This document shows, in pieces, positions 34,679 through 45,089 of a DNA stretch of 64,000 bases. The position numbers and the translations under genes were made by a program. Location of the stretch: positions 20,635,501 to 20,699,500 of the forward strand of contig OX485805.1 in assembly GCA_950295325.1 (NCBI GenBank), in the 5' to 3' direction. Positions within the stretch are counted from its first letter, which is position 1; each line of letters opens with the position of its first letter. Below the pieces are notes generated by a model, which was given only the letters and a program-made list of their open reading frames with translations, did no database searches and was not told where the DNA came from. Source of the stretch: Polytrichum commune (Eukaryota; Streptophyta; Polytrichopsida; Polytrichales; Polytrichaceae).

Positions 34679-36870
34679 AATTCCATAGACTAACGGAGTG
34701 TAATAGCCTCTGTGAGATAGAGACTAGTGTCAACTCGATAATTTGATTGTGAGAAAACACTTGATGTTGCCTAATACTCTTAAAATATTGATGGAAATTA
34801 ATCTCTATTGGGTTTATATAAGGGACACTCCAACATAAAGTGTGCCTCATTTTCAACTATGTTGTAAGAGCCAAAACGACATATTGTATTATCTTTAGAG
34901 ATAGGAATAGTCGAGCACCATCCCATTTCAATTGCAAGTTAATAGTTTGCGATGCAGTAAGCAATGACGGTATTGCATTGTGATGGTGTCAATGGTTGCT
35001 TCAAGAACAATTCACATTCGTATTTGAGAAAATCCTAGAGGTGTAGGTAATCTAAATTCTTCCTCAAGAGTTGGAAATTGTTCCCCCTTTAGCAAGGAAA
35101 GCCTCCTTGATATTAATTAATGTGATTTTTGATGTTGTTGGGTTGTCGTGGGTTTCCTACTGAGACAGACACCATGATGCCTTCCACACGGTTGTCAATT
35201 TGTGCCAAGTGTTAAATTCTTGTTTGGCCGGGTGTCAGGAGAGTGAGGTTGCTTGACTAACTGCCAAAAGGAGGATTTAGGGACACTCCAACATTAAGTA
35301 TGTTTCTTCCCCAAATTTCAATACCGTATGCGAAAGTTGGAAGCAGTATAGTCTTGAATAAAAGGGTTTTGAATTCCCAACATGTGCCTCCCACTACTAC
35401 TTCTTTCCTTAAAGTGCCCATCAAGACTTTCACACCTACCAGTCTTCGCCTTTTACTCGATGCCTCAAAGTCCCAAGATATTTATATTCGTGAGTTATCT
35501 CGATTTCGTCCTTGTCTAGGTAAAATGCCTCTTTGTTTTATTTTCCTTTTGTTGTAGCCAAAGATCATAATTTTGGTTTTGATAAATGGATTTCAAGGCT
35601 AGAAGAAGTGCAAAACTCATATCGTTTGTTTAGGAGTTTTTGTAGGCTTGCTCATTACTTAGAGGGTGGAACCACATTGTTAGCATAAAGAAGAATGCTG
35701 ACCACCGTATCAAAATTACACACACAGTCCCCATCGATCTCATCCACATATTTCTCAAGTACATCAATGTACTGTACATGCCAAATAATGTGGGGGAAAG
35801 ATGACATTCTTGCTGAACACAAATGTCAAACATTACTTCGCCATGTGTGTCACCGTTGATTCTTACTTTTGCATAAAGTGGGGTATAGATGGCTTTGACG
35901 ACTTGTAGTTAATGGAGTGGTATGTCTAATTGTCAAAGGTGTTCTCAAAGCTTGTCACATGGAACCGTGTCAAATTTTTTTTGGAAGTCAACAAAATAGG
36001 AATAGAGACATCGACCTACTAATATTTCTAGTTCAATTGAAGTACCTAATGTAAGGATGTGATCCACAATAGATCTACCTTCCCCATAATATGCTTGGCC
36101 TCTCGCTTTGATCCCTTTCAATTTTGCCCATTGGCTAATTATTTTTTCTAAACCAGAGGTATAAACCTTGCCAAAGATTGTATTGAGCATATGGTCCTAT
36201 AGTTCCCCAAGGAGCTTTTTTCACATGATTTTAGAATCACTTGAATAATATTGGTAATATTGGAACCCAAAATACCTTCTTAGCCACTGAATTCAATGGC
36301 TTTGTGATTGGCTCACATAGATCAGTTGTGGCCCATTTCATAAACTTAGGTTCTAACTCATGAATATCTCATGCCTCATGACTTGCTAGATCTTTCATAG
36401 TGGCCCATATTTTCCCTTCTGTAAAAATATTTCGAAATTGAGTGTTTGGGACAAAATGATCATTGATACTTTGCCATGAGGTGATAGTTTTGTGCAACGA
36501 TCTATTGCTTTTTGTGGCATAATTGGGAGGGTAGAATCATCTTTTTCTTCAAAGCTCTTCCAAAACAATTTTGGGTCACTTTTTAGCAAAAGATGTAGTC
36601 CTTTTGTTTGCGCTCCAAATGAGAGCGTTTCTTCGTCGTACAATATTTTTTGAAAGCTATTCTTGAATTGCTGACCGAGTGACAAGAGTCGTACAATATT
36701 TTTTGAAAGTTATTCTTGAATTGCTGACCGAGTGACAAGAGTTTAACCCCATATGGTATTGTTGCCGGGCCTCTCGACAATCACTATCAAACCATTTTTT
36801 GGAGAGTATGGCTCTTTTTTTGCCACCTAGTTTCTTAGAAAAGATTGGTTGGGCCATGTGTAGTATCAAG
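34670..36870 (-). pseudogene. LINE (non-LTR retrotransposon) ORF2 relic
   Basis: Read on the minus strand from 36869: a pre-RT linker with KKWFDSDCREARQQY, then DPKLFWKSFEEKDDS (36650-36395), RT motifs GRSIVDHILTL and YFVDFQKKFDTVPCDKL (36190-35945), QQECHLSPTLFGMYS (near 35830), ITHEYKYLGTL and KTILLPTFAYGIEIWG (35560-35310, in shifted frames), and a C-terminal ...RHTLCWSVPYINP... segment (34856-34668). Together these are the linker, palm, thumb and cysteine-bearing tail of LINE ORF2. Multiple stops and frameshifts make it dead. The endonuclease domain is not seen. Confidence 0.85.
36635..36740. repeat. 53-bp direct duplication within the LINE relic
   Basis: GTCGTACAATATTTTTTGAA starts at 36635 and again at 36688. 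The two copies differ by about one base (GCTAT or GTTAT), so this duplication is recent compared with the decay of the LINE. Confidence 0.9.
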
Positions 36871-37799
36871 TGTAACCAAGCTCAAGCATGTTCGTCTAAT
36901 GAAATGTAGGTCTCACCTTGCATATAATTGAGCATGTTTGACATTTAGAACATAGTGGTTTGCCTTCTTAGGATTGGGACGAAGAACTTCACATTGACTA
37001 GATGAAGTCAAAAGCCTTGATCCTACACTATGACCGTATTTTGAAGAGAGGGTATTGATCTGAATTGGCTTGCTTGTCGCCTATGAGGAAATTAGAGGTA
37101 GAATTGCAAAAGGAGTTGGGATCCCATATGAGATAATATACTACACTAGCCCCACCCATACAAGGGAAGCAAGTAAAACTTTGACATTTGTGAGGCCAAA
37201 ACCACCCCCCTTAAGCGTCCTAGTCCGGGTGATGGTGTTGAGAATCACATGTATTGTTTGTATCAAAAGAATGATCTCTTCGCGTACCAAGGTGTTTATG
37301 TCATTTTTGAATCACTTTGTTTATTAGTGGTAGCCTCTTGGCTTTGGGCCGCGTTGGCCTTTTCAAAGGTCCAACCGGCGGCCTTGGCAACACAAGCTCT
37401 CAAGGATATTCCTCTTTGGCCTTTGAGTATTCTCTTCGTTATTCGACCATTGCTAGAGTCTTCCGCTTTCTCCGTTGGCCTGACCTCCTTTGTCTTGCCA
37501 GTGTGGATGTCCTCCACTTCCTCCATTAATAATGCAAGTGATTTATTTTGGCCACGAGGTTCAAGTGTTTAAAAACACTATCCTCAATGGTTTAACACAC
37601 TCCAACACAGTTGCCCTTAAGGCCACACTTGATTCTAACTAGTCTAATAACTCCACACTTGCACACTAACTAATCTAGTCTAAAATGGCATAACATGGTC
37701 TATGATTAGGTTGGTTCCACCATTCAATTTAAGCTAAACCTTAGCTAACTACCAGCTCCCAAATGTATTCGTTGTATACGCCCCAAGCTAGGCCTTGGC
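36871..37799. other. No gene recognised
   Basis: Opposed ORFs lie at 37249-37572 (plus, 107 residues, hydrophobic) and 37296-37526 (minus, 76 residues, hydrophilic with KTKEVRPTEKAED). The minus one has more soluble-protein-like composition, but neither shows a known motif. Confidence 0.4.
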
Positions 37800-38306
37800 T
37801 TAGCCTCTCGGCTCTCAGTCTGCTGGAGACCAGAATGTAATGCAGCTAGGCCTCGGCTCAGCCTCTCGGCTCTCAGTCTGCTGGAGACCAGAATGTAATG
37901 CAGCTAGGCCTCGGCTCTCAGTCTGCTGGAGACCAGAATGTGATGCAGCTAGGCCTCGGCTCTCAGTCTGCTGGAGACCATAATGTAATGCAGCTAGGCC
38001 TTGGCTCAACCTCGGGCTCTCAGTCTGCTGGAGACCAGAATGTGATGCAGCTAGGCCTCGGCTCTCAGTCTGCTGGAGACCATAATGTAATGCAGCTAGG
38101 CCTTGGCTCAACCTCGGGCTCTCAGTCTGCTGGAGACCAGAATGTGATGCAGCTAGGCCTTGGCTCAGCCTCGGGCTCTCAGTCTGCTGGAGACCATAAT
38201 GTGATGCAGCTAGGCCTCGGCTCTTAGTCTGCTGGAGACCAGAATGTGATGCAGCTAGGCCTCGGCTCAGCCTCTCGGCTCTCAGTCTGCTGGAGACCAG
38301 AATGTA
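37800..38306 (+). repeat. Minisatellite, ten units of 45, 57 or 58 bp
   Basis: AGTCTGCTGGAGACCA starts at 37817, 37875, 37920, 37965, 38022, 38067, 38124, 38181, 38226 and 38284. Spacings are 58, 45, 45, 57, 45, 57, 57, 45 and 58 bp. The 12-13-bp length difference is an optional CTCAGCCTC-type insert. Inner spacings are all multiples of three, so long repeat ORFs appear on both strands (15- or 19-residue periods). I regard these as by-products. Confidence 0.9.
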
Positions 38307-40444
38307 GTTAAGCTGCCCTTGGATAGTCTTCCCCAAACACTAATCAAGCTTTTAGCTTGATTCCTTCTTCGTGGGCCTTGGTCCACCCTATCTAAACCTC
38401 TAATTAACTAACTACATCCGCTAATCCTAATAATGAAGCCTATTACTTAGTGGTTAAAACTAATCCTTAACACTCTAAATTCACTAACCCTACCTAATCT
38501 CCACATGTAAGGATGAACTCTAAGAACTCCCTCCCCTTGGGAGGTGTTAAGAAAAAGACTAAACTTATTAACTATACTAAGAACTAATCAACACATACAC
38601 GTGGCTCAAGTTCTTTAAGAACTTGCTCCCTTGAGAGCGCTTGATGGAGAGAGAGGAAAATGAGAGAAAAAACACCTTAAGTAGCAAAGAGGGAGAGAGG
38701 GAGAGAGGGAGAGAGAGGTGAGGATAGGGTGAGAGGATTAGCACCCCCAATCACAATCCTTTAACCTTCTCCTCCAAAGTAGGGACTAATCCCCATCCAC
38801 CAAGCTTCCTTCTTCCTAAACTACCAAGGTGGATCCAAAAGTGGGCATTTAACCCGCGGAGCTCACCTTGCTTCACCTTACCCCCTACTCACATTATCAA
38901 GGCATACTCTTATTGAATTCAACCTTGAGATAATCACACAACACATTCTAATGCCTAAACTTAAACCCACACCACCCTTCACTCTTTTTATGTTTTGTGA
39001 ATAAACATAACACATCAAAGTCAAACAAAAATTGGTTTCGAAGAGTTAATCACCACATGTGGGCACCATTTTGGGCTCACAACATTGCTTATTTATCCCA
39101 TTAAGAATCACAAAGTTGGAGGTGGACAAATTTGTACTAAGAACTGACCAAAAACATTGCAATGGCCAATGTCATCATACTCTCTTAGCCATTGTGGTCT
39201 AGGAACCTCTAGCAAGTCAGTGTCATTAACATCAAGATGGAAGTCTTGTCCTTGGTATGGCGGACAAGATGGAATATATCTATAATTAAATTTGTTATTT
39301 AAAAAATACCCTCGAGGTGGAATTCTTTAAATGCCAAGTTTCTTGTCCAAGGGTTTGAGGTTGCCCAATAAATTTGACCTCCATAGAATCTCCTAGCAAA
39401 ATGTGTTGCCATATTGGCAACCATGTTATTTTTCATCCATGCTTGAAGTTTTCTACCAAAAAGTGTTGGCCATAGTGTAAACCTTGGTCAGTGAAGAACT
39501 CATTTTGTAGCCATAGTCTAAACCGACTCTTAGTGTCACCTAGTGTTTGGAATTACACATTGCTATAACTTCTTCTTCTTTTATTAACAAAGATTAATAA
39601 ATTGTATAGACATTATACAACATAAATGATTTTACTTGATAAAAATTGATTTCTTTTGCAAAAAGTTATAGCATTGCATAAGTCACACTAAATACCATAA
39701 ATAGGGTATTGGGCTAATGCATTTTCTACTTGAATACACAATCTATGGGAAGCACCTAAGTACAAATGATAATAGCAAATAACACTCAATTTTTAGAGTC
39801 TTTGTTTACATAAAAACTTACCACTATATGAGGCAATATTGTGCTTTTTGAAAGCATGATCACACGTTGTACATCAAATACTAACACAAAGGGGTCCTAA
39901 ATCGGGTACTATTACTTTAAAGGGGAGTATTCATGTCCTACACATTCACTCTTATGAGCATTATATATTGTGGGTCTCATGACCAAAACTAAGATCTATA
40001 CATAAAAGTTGTTGAAGTTAAGTTTCTAATTGGTCAAAGATTATAAGATATTGATAGTTGACACCCTTATAGAAGAGTTTAAAACAATCATGATTAAAAA
40101 TTGCATAAGTGAAAAGGTGGAAGACTCTAGAAGGAATGGAGGACCTTTAGACTGGTGACATCAAGAATATGTGGAAGCCTATTATGTTGAAATTGACGGT
40201 GTGGGTTTAGAAGTGTATGTGTAGAGAACATGTGAACATGCTCTCAAACTTTGCGTTTGAGGACATTCGAATAAACCTTCTCTTCTAGTGTTCAAAATAA
40301 ATCCAAATCATTGAAGTGTATTACCAAATGAAGTAAGTCCATCTATCCCAACACCGATTAACGAGCAACGGGCTTTGTTGAAGAACCACAAATCTTACTC
40401 CTTTTAATCATGGGTTTTACCTCCATGAAATTGGCAACATTAAG
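38307..40444. other. No gene recognised
   Basis: A GAGAGGGAGAGAGG-type run lies near 38690-38720; the rest is AT-rich without a long ORF. Confidence 0.5.
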
Positions 40445-40790
40445 ATATGCGTGTGTTATTTGGTTATTTTTTTGAATTGAACACCAATATTTGATTGGCG
40501 TGTGGTTCGGTGAGGATCACAGGACAAACACCACGAAAGACACATGTTTAGAAATTTATTAACTACTTGACACTCGACAATGAGCATATTTGGGAGGACT
40601 TGTGTAGTCAGTGAAGGAATCAACAAACATGCACTTCCAATAACCATGACTAAATCGAGGAAGGCTTCATTTTGAATCCGATTTTTGTTGATGCTTCATT
40701 ATATATCTACTAATACAACACAAGTTTTTGTAGTGTAAATCTAATCAATAGAAGTTGGAGAACATGGAAAATGAACCGAATGACACCCAC
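40445..40790 (+). repeat. Dispersed repeat family B, copy 2
   Basis: Parallel to 24340-24735 over most of its length and to 27440-27585 over its last 90 bp (GAAGTTGGAGAACATGG, AATGAACCGAATGACACC). Confidence 0.6.
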
Positions 40791-41034
40791 ATACCTTAGG
40801 AGAATGTCCACAAGGGCCACAACGTTGCCCTAGGCACATAAACTCATACTATCATGGATAAGGGGAGATAACCCATTGTAGAAATCCCTATAGTCGTGAA
40901 TCGTGATAGTTGGTTATCTTGGAGATTATAAGTACACAAGTTGCAAGCGGCATGTTGAATGTCTTGATGGATTATTTATAGCCCAATCTTGATCCAAATT
41001 TGTGCATGTGGCATGGCAACGAGGTCTTTGGAAT

Positions 41035-42286
41035 GGCGGACGCTAAATACCCCCCCACGAACTTTTCGGGGGGGGGAATATTTTGTCAGGGGCAGCCCCC
41101 CGACATTTTTTCTGCACCCGACCGAAAATTGTTGCCCACCCGTCCGATTTCAAAAAAACTAGTGTACTTGCATTTTTGAAGGCTACTTGTCCACAAATCC
41201 CATATTGAGTGCACTTCATTTTCAAGGTCTCAAATCCAATACATATGTTCACTTTCATTGAGTAGATAAGCAATTGACTAGATTTCATTTTCAAAGTGAA
41301 ACCGCCAATAAAGCATGTAATTAACTTGGAAGTCAAAATATTACAAAATCCTCATTACCACTGAGGTTATAATTTTTGTCACTTACAATTGAAAGGGACT
41401 TTGTCATTCTAAAATGGAACTAAAATTTATGATTTTTTATTTTTCATATAATATAATATAATAATAATATATAATATGTATTTAATAACTTCTACAATCA
41501 CAAAGTTTTCATACGCATTTAAACTAGTTAAGTAAGATTGAATGCACCTAAGTCTAATAATTTCTGATTAATCCTAATTAATCCTATTCAAGCCCAATTA
41601 AATCAGAAAATATGCGTACCAAATTAATTGACCCCAATTAATTATAAAATGTACTTACTGGAATTATTCATGATTTAAATGGAATTAACTCCAGTAAATA
41701 TAATTTATGATTAATTAGGCTTAATTATTTTGGTAAGCATATTTTCTGATTTAATTGGGCTTAATTAGGATTAATCATAATATATTAGACTTAGTTGCAT
41801 TCAATCTTACTTAACTAGTTTAAATGTATATGAAAACTTTGTGATAGTAGAAGGTATTAACTATTAAAATATTAAAATAAAATAAAAAATCATAAATTTT
41901 AGTTTCATTTTAGAATGACAAAGTCCCTTTCAATTGTAAGTGAAAAAAATTATAACCTCAGTGGTAATGAGGATTTTGTAATATTTTTGACTTCCAAGTT
42001 AATTACATGCTTTATTGGCGGTTTCACTTTGAAAATGAAATCTAGTCAATTGCTTATTTACTCAATAGAAGTGAACATATATATTGGATTTGAGGCCTTG
42101 AAAATGAAGTGCACTCAATATGGGATTTGTGGACAAGTAGCCTTCAAAAATGCAAGTAACTAGTTTTTTTGAAATCGGACGGGCGGGCAACAGTTTTCGG
42201 TCGGGTGCAGAAAAAATGTCGGGGGGCTGCCCCTGATAGAATATTCCCCCCCCGCAAAGTTCGTGGGGGGGTATTTAGCGTCCGCC
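41035..42286. mobile_element. Mutator-type fold-back element, 1252 bp, ~600-bp inverted arms
   Basis: Both ends read GGCGGACGCTAAATACC inward. The arms stay highly similar through a GC-rich outer 130 bp (G/C runs, GTCGGGGGGC, TCGGTCGGGTGC), a middle part (CACTCAATATGGGATTTGTG), and an AT-rich inner part that meets near 41660. The 9-bp CTTTGGAAT is duplicated exactly at 41026-41034 and 42287-42295. A 9-bp duplication with long terminal inverted repeats is typical of Mutator-like elements. ORFs of 82-97 residues occur in mirrored places in the two arms and reflect the symmetry. No transposase is present. Confidence 0.85.
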
Positions 42287-42639
42287 CTTTGGAATTGGAG
42301 GATACCTCAAAGGAACCTAATTGGGGGGAAAGAGTTCCGTATTTGGAAGCCAAGGAACATGGCAAGTGGACTTAGCCCAAATGCCATCCAGCCTGGTGGC
42401 CACCCGGCTAAAGTAGAAGTTGAGCCCATGGATTGCATGTTAATTCCATATTCTTGTCTTTTTCAAGTTTCTCATTGCAAACATAATATTTTGTTCCTTT
42501 TGGGGCATAAAATAGTATTTTTATGGGTGGTAAACATACCAGTGATATGAAATTGCTTTGAAGTCAAGGAAGGCAAAAGGCTTGTGAAACTAGGAGTATA
42601 TCAAGATAGTGTCGATATAGCTCACTCCTTAGAAATAAT

Positions 42640-42860
42640 GGAGTGCAATGGCCTTTGTGAGATAGGGACGAACATTAGTTGGATGCTCCAATTGGAAGAA
42701 AAACGTGAGATTGCCTAGTGTTACGTTATGGAATGCAAAATGAAACCTATTTCTAAAGGAGTTGTAGAGGGGACACTCCAACACAAAGTGGGCCTTGTTC
42801 TAATCTACATTTTTGAAAATGGCAGATAACAAAGTGCCTCTATTCTTGAAAAGTTTTGAC
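42640..42860 (-). pseudogene. LINE ORF2 C-terminal fragment
   Basis: On the minus strand an open stretch of about 55 codons reads NKAHFVLECPLYNSFRNRF and then a leucine- and histidine-bearing tail ending ALHYF and a stop. The H-x-x-L-E-C-P-x-Y pattern is the usual C-terminal motif of LINE ORF2. The nucleotide sequence parallels 34680-34890, so the two copies are one family. Confidence 0.75.
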
Positions 42861-42909
42861 ATCCATGACTTGGGCTAGACACCCACCTCTTTGAGTTTGG
42901 CTCCTATAA

Positions 42910-43030
42910 CCAATGCAATGGGGGGTCTAGTAAACAACTTGACCACTTAGGTTTGTGGTTGTTCATCTCAAGTGGGTCCTTCTAGACCAATCCAAGCCTC
43001 TACTACTAATTCTATGGTCAAAATTTCCCC
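42910..43030 (-). repeat. Dispersed repeat family D, copy 3
   Basis: TTGACCACTTAGGTTTGTGG, GTTCATCTCAAGTGGG, and CCAAGCCTCTACTACTAATT follow the family order; it directly follows the LINE fragment. Confidence 0.5.
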
Positions 43031-43576
43031 CAAAATAAATCTATACGCTATCATACAATTGCCTTAGTTTTCATCTTAGGTCATAGTGGCAAGGGCCCAA
43101 CTTAAAGAGGTGGGCACCTAGGCATGGCCGACGTCCTCACAAGATTTCTATAAAGCATTCTCCATACTTCACTACTTCTTGTTCTTGAGGTCATTACAAA
43201 TTTATAAGACACTAACTTTAAGAATTCATGAGATAAAGACATAATGTATTTGATGGTTCAAACTTTGTCAAGTTGTCACAAAAAACATGTGATATCAATC
43301 TTTCAAAGTGGCACAAGCAAACAACACACATGGGAGCTTTAACAAAACTTGCCAATTTTGGTAAGAAAATTAACAAATAGGAAAAACTCCCTTTAAAAAA
43401 AAGGTTGAAGATAAATGTTTTTTAATCTTTAAAAACCCCTGCATATGATCCAAATTTTGTCTCAATTCATTGAACCTACCCCAACGTTAAAATAAAAAAA
43501 TGGCTATGTTTGGTTCTTTGGCCATCTAGGGGGTGAACGTACTCAAAGAATGATGCAAGAATAAGAATAAGAAGAA

Positions 43577-43630
43577 GTGCTTTTTACACCCGCGTGCTAT
43601 GTCCGTTCACCCTCTCTTAGTCATGTTCGC
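43577..43630 (-). repeat. Retroposon-like 3' segment next to a simple repeat, copy 1
   Basis: In reverse complement: GACTAAGAGAGGGTGAACGG, ACATAGCACGC, GTGTAAAAAGCAC, then a TTCTTCTTATTC tail. It matches 53429-53480, which also ends in a simple-repeat tail. Confidence 0.55.
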
Positions 43631-43639
43631 ATGAACATG

Positions 43640-44099
43640 AAGAAGGGGGGGGGGGGGGGTTAATACACATTTGGGTAGGTGGACTACGGGTTAGTTAATG
43701 CTAGTAGGTATGTGGGCCAATTATTGTTAGTGGGTATATAGAGGATGTCCATGTGGGGGGGGGGGGGGGATTAGTCTAGTGGGATTGAGGATTGTTTCTT
43801 TTGAGTTTTCTTTTGTCAATAATATTTTTTTTTAAGTATATGATGGAAATTTATGAGAGGGTATCCATGAATATGTGAATTTTTTGGGTAGGGGTTTTAA
43901 GGTCTACAAAGCTTTTGGTGGTTGGGGTGTGAATGGCGCCACGAACTCCAACTGTTATTATTATGGGTGGGAGGACTTGGCATCCTTGTTAGGTAAGTAA
44001 TGGAAAGAGAACATCATACTTGTCAAGTTTTCTTGTTGTGGTTGCCAAGGGGAATCTATCGTTGCACTATGTGAATTCAAAGAATTGGACTTTTAGGTT
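43640..44099. other. No gene recognised; two poly-G runs
   Basis: G-runs of about 15 lie near 43646 and 43757. Confidence 0.5.
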
Positions 44100-45089
44100 G
44101 AAGTTTGATGAGAATGGGGGTTTGGCCGTAGGTGTTGCTCCAATGATGCACAGTTTATTGGGGCATAGTCATGTGGGACACTTGCAACATGGGAGGAGCC
44201 ATCATGGTATGGTGTTATATGGAGTTCATTCGTTGAGTTTCCCACGTTTACGAGTGTGAAACATCTTGTGATAGGTCGTTCCATGCCACTAGTGTGTTGG
44301 CTATTGCATTGATTGTGTTGTTGTGTCAGCTAGTGCAGAGGTTGTGTATGTGTTTATTTGTGTAGCATGAGAGGAGGTGTAGGTAGTTGTCATTTTGTTC
44401 ACATGGGCACAAATTACAGAGCGGTGAGATATCTTGTTTGAGGACATGTTTCCTATAGTAGTCCCTATGGTATCTACCACACCAGAATTAAAGGGTTTGT
44501 GTGAGTTGGGTGTTTGTAATACGAGGTGCATCCCAAAGAAGGCTAGATCATTTTGGGTGAATATTTTCATCGGTTAACCATTTTTTGAACGTTTGGCATT
44601 GTGTTTGCGGCATTTGATATCAAAGTGTTTTTTCTATTGTGTTTCAATGTAGCTTTTGAGGTTATGTACCAAGTTGTCATATTGTGTAGAAGTTGGGGTA
44701 TTGCTGACCAATATGGAGCTTGGTGGTCAACATGATGAAAAGGGGTGGTCATAGTATGTGGTTCAAGTGCTCATTGTTTTGTCAGCTTCATGATTTTCGA
44801 CTATACTTGAGTGTGCTCTAACTTTTCTGATGGTTATGTTATGAGTGTTGGTCGTGATGGTGTATATGATGAGGGCAATGAGGAGTTTGTCAAGGTGATC
44901 ATATTGGGAAGAAGGTGCCTTATGTGATTTAATGAGAAATATATATTGTGAAGGCACTCTAGAATGTTGCATAGTGCATGTGTTGGAAATTTTGCTTGCA
45001 GCCTTAGTAGTTGCTTGCAACAATTTGATTATGTCCATGTGACAATCGAAAATCAAAATAAACACACACATACACAATATGCAATACAA
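44100..45089 (-). pseudogene. LINE RNase H and C-terminal relic
   Basis: On the minus strand 45089-44763 ends with NITIRKVRAHSSIVENHEADK, the H-x-G-x-x-GNE-x-AD region of RNase H with both glycines altered. Just before it is QYDHLDKLLIALIIY. 44752-44567 (DHQAPYWSAIPQ, WYITSKATLKHN) and 44570-44301 (NDLAFFGMHLVLQTPNSHKP, CAHVNKM) continue into the usual post-RNase H, cysteine/histidine-bearing tail. Several stops and a frame change break it. Confidence 0.7.

Noticed and set aside
37800-38306. CRISPR-like array
   Set aside because: The repeats are contiguous, differ in length, and have no unique spacers. The rest of the window is eukaryotic.
37815-38336. 173-residue repeat protein gene on the minus strand
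   Set aside because: It follows from the minisatellite, whose inner units are multiples of three. Both strands are open, and there is no start context or domain.
41043-42365. ORFs of 97 and 82 residues with shared peptide as a duplicated gene
   Set aside because: They are the same sequence read on the two arms of the palindrome 41035-42286.
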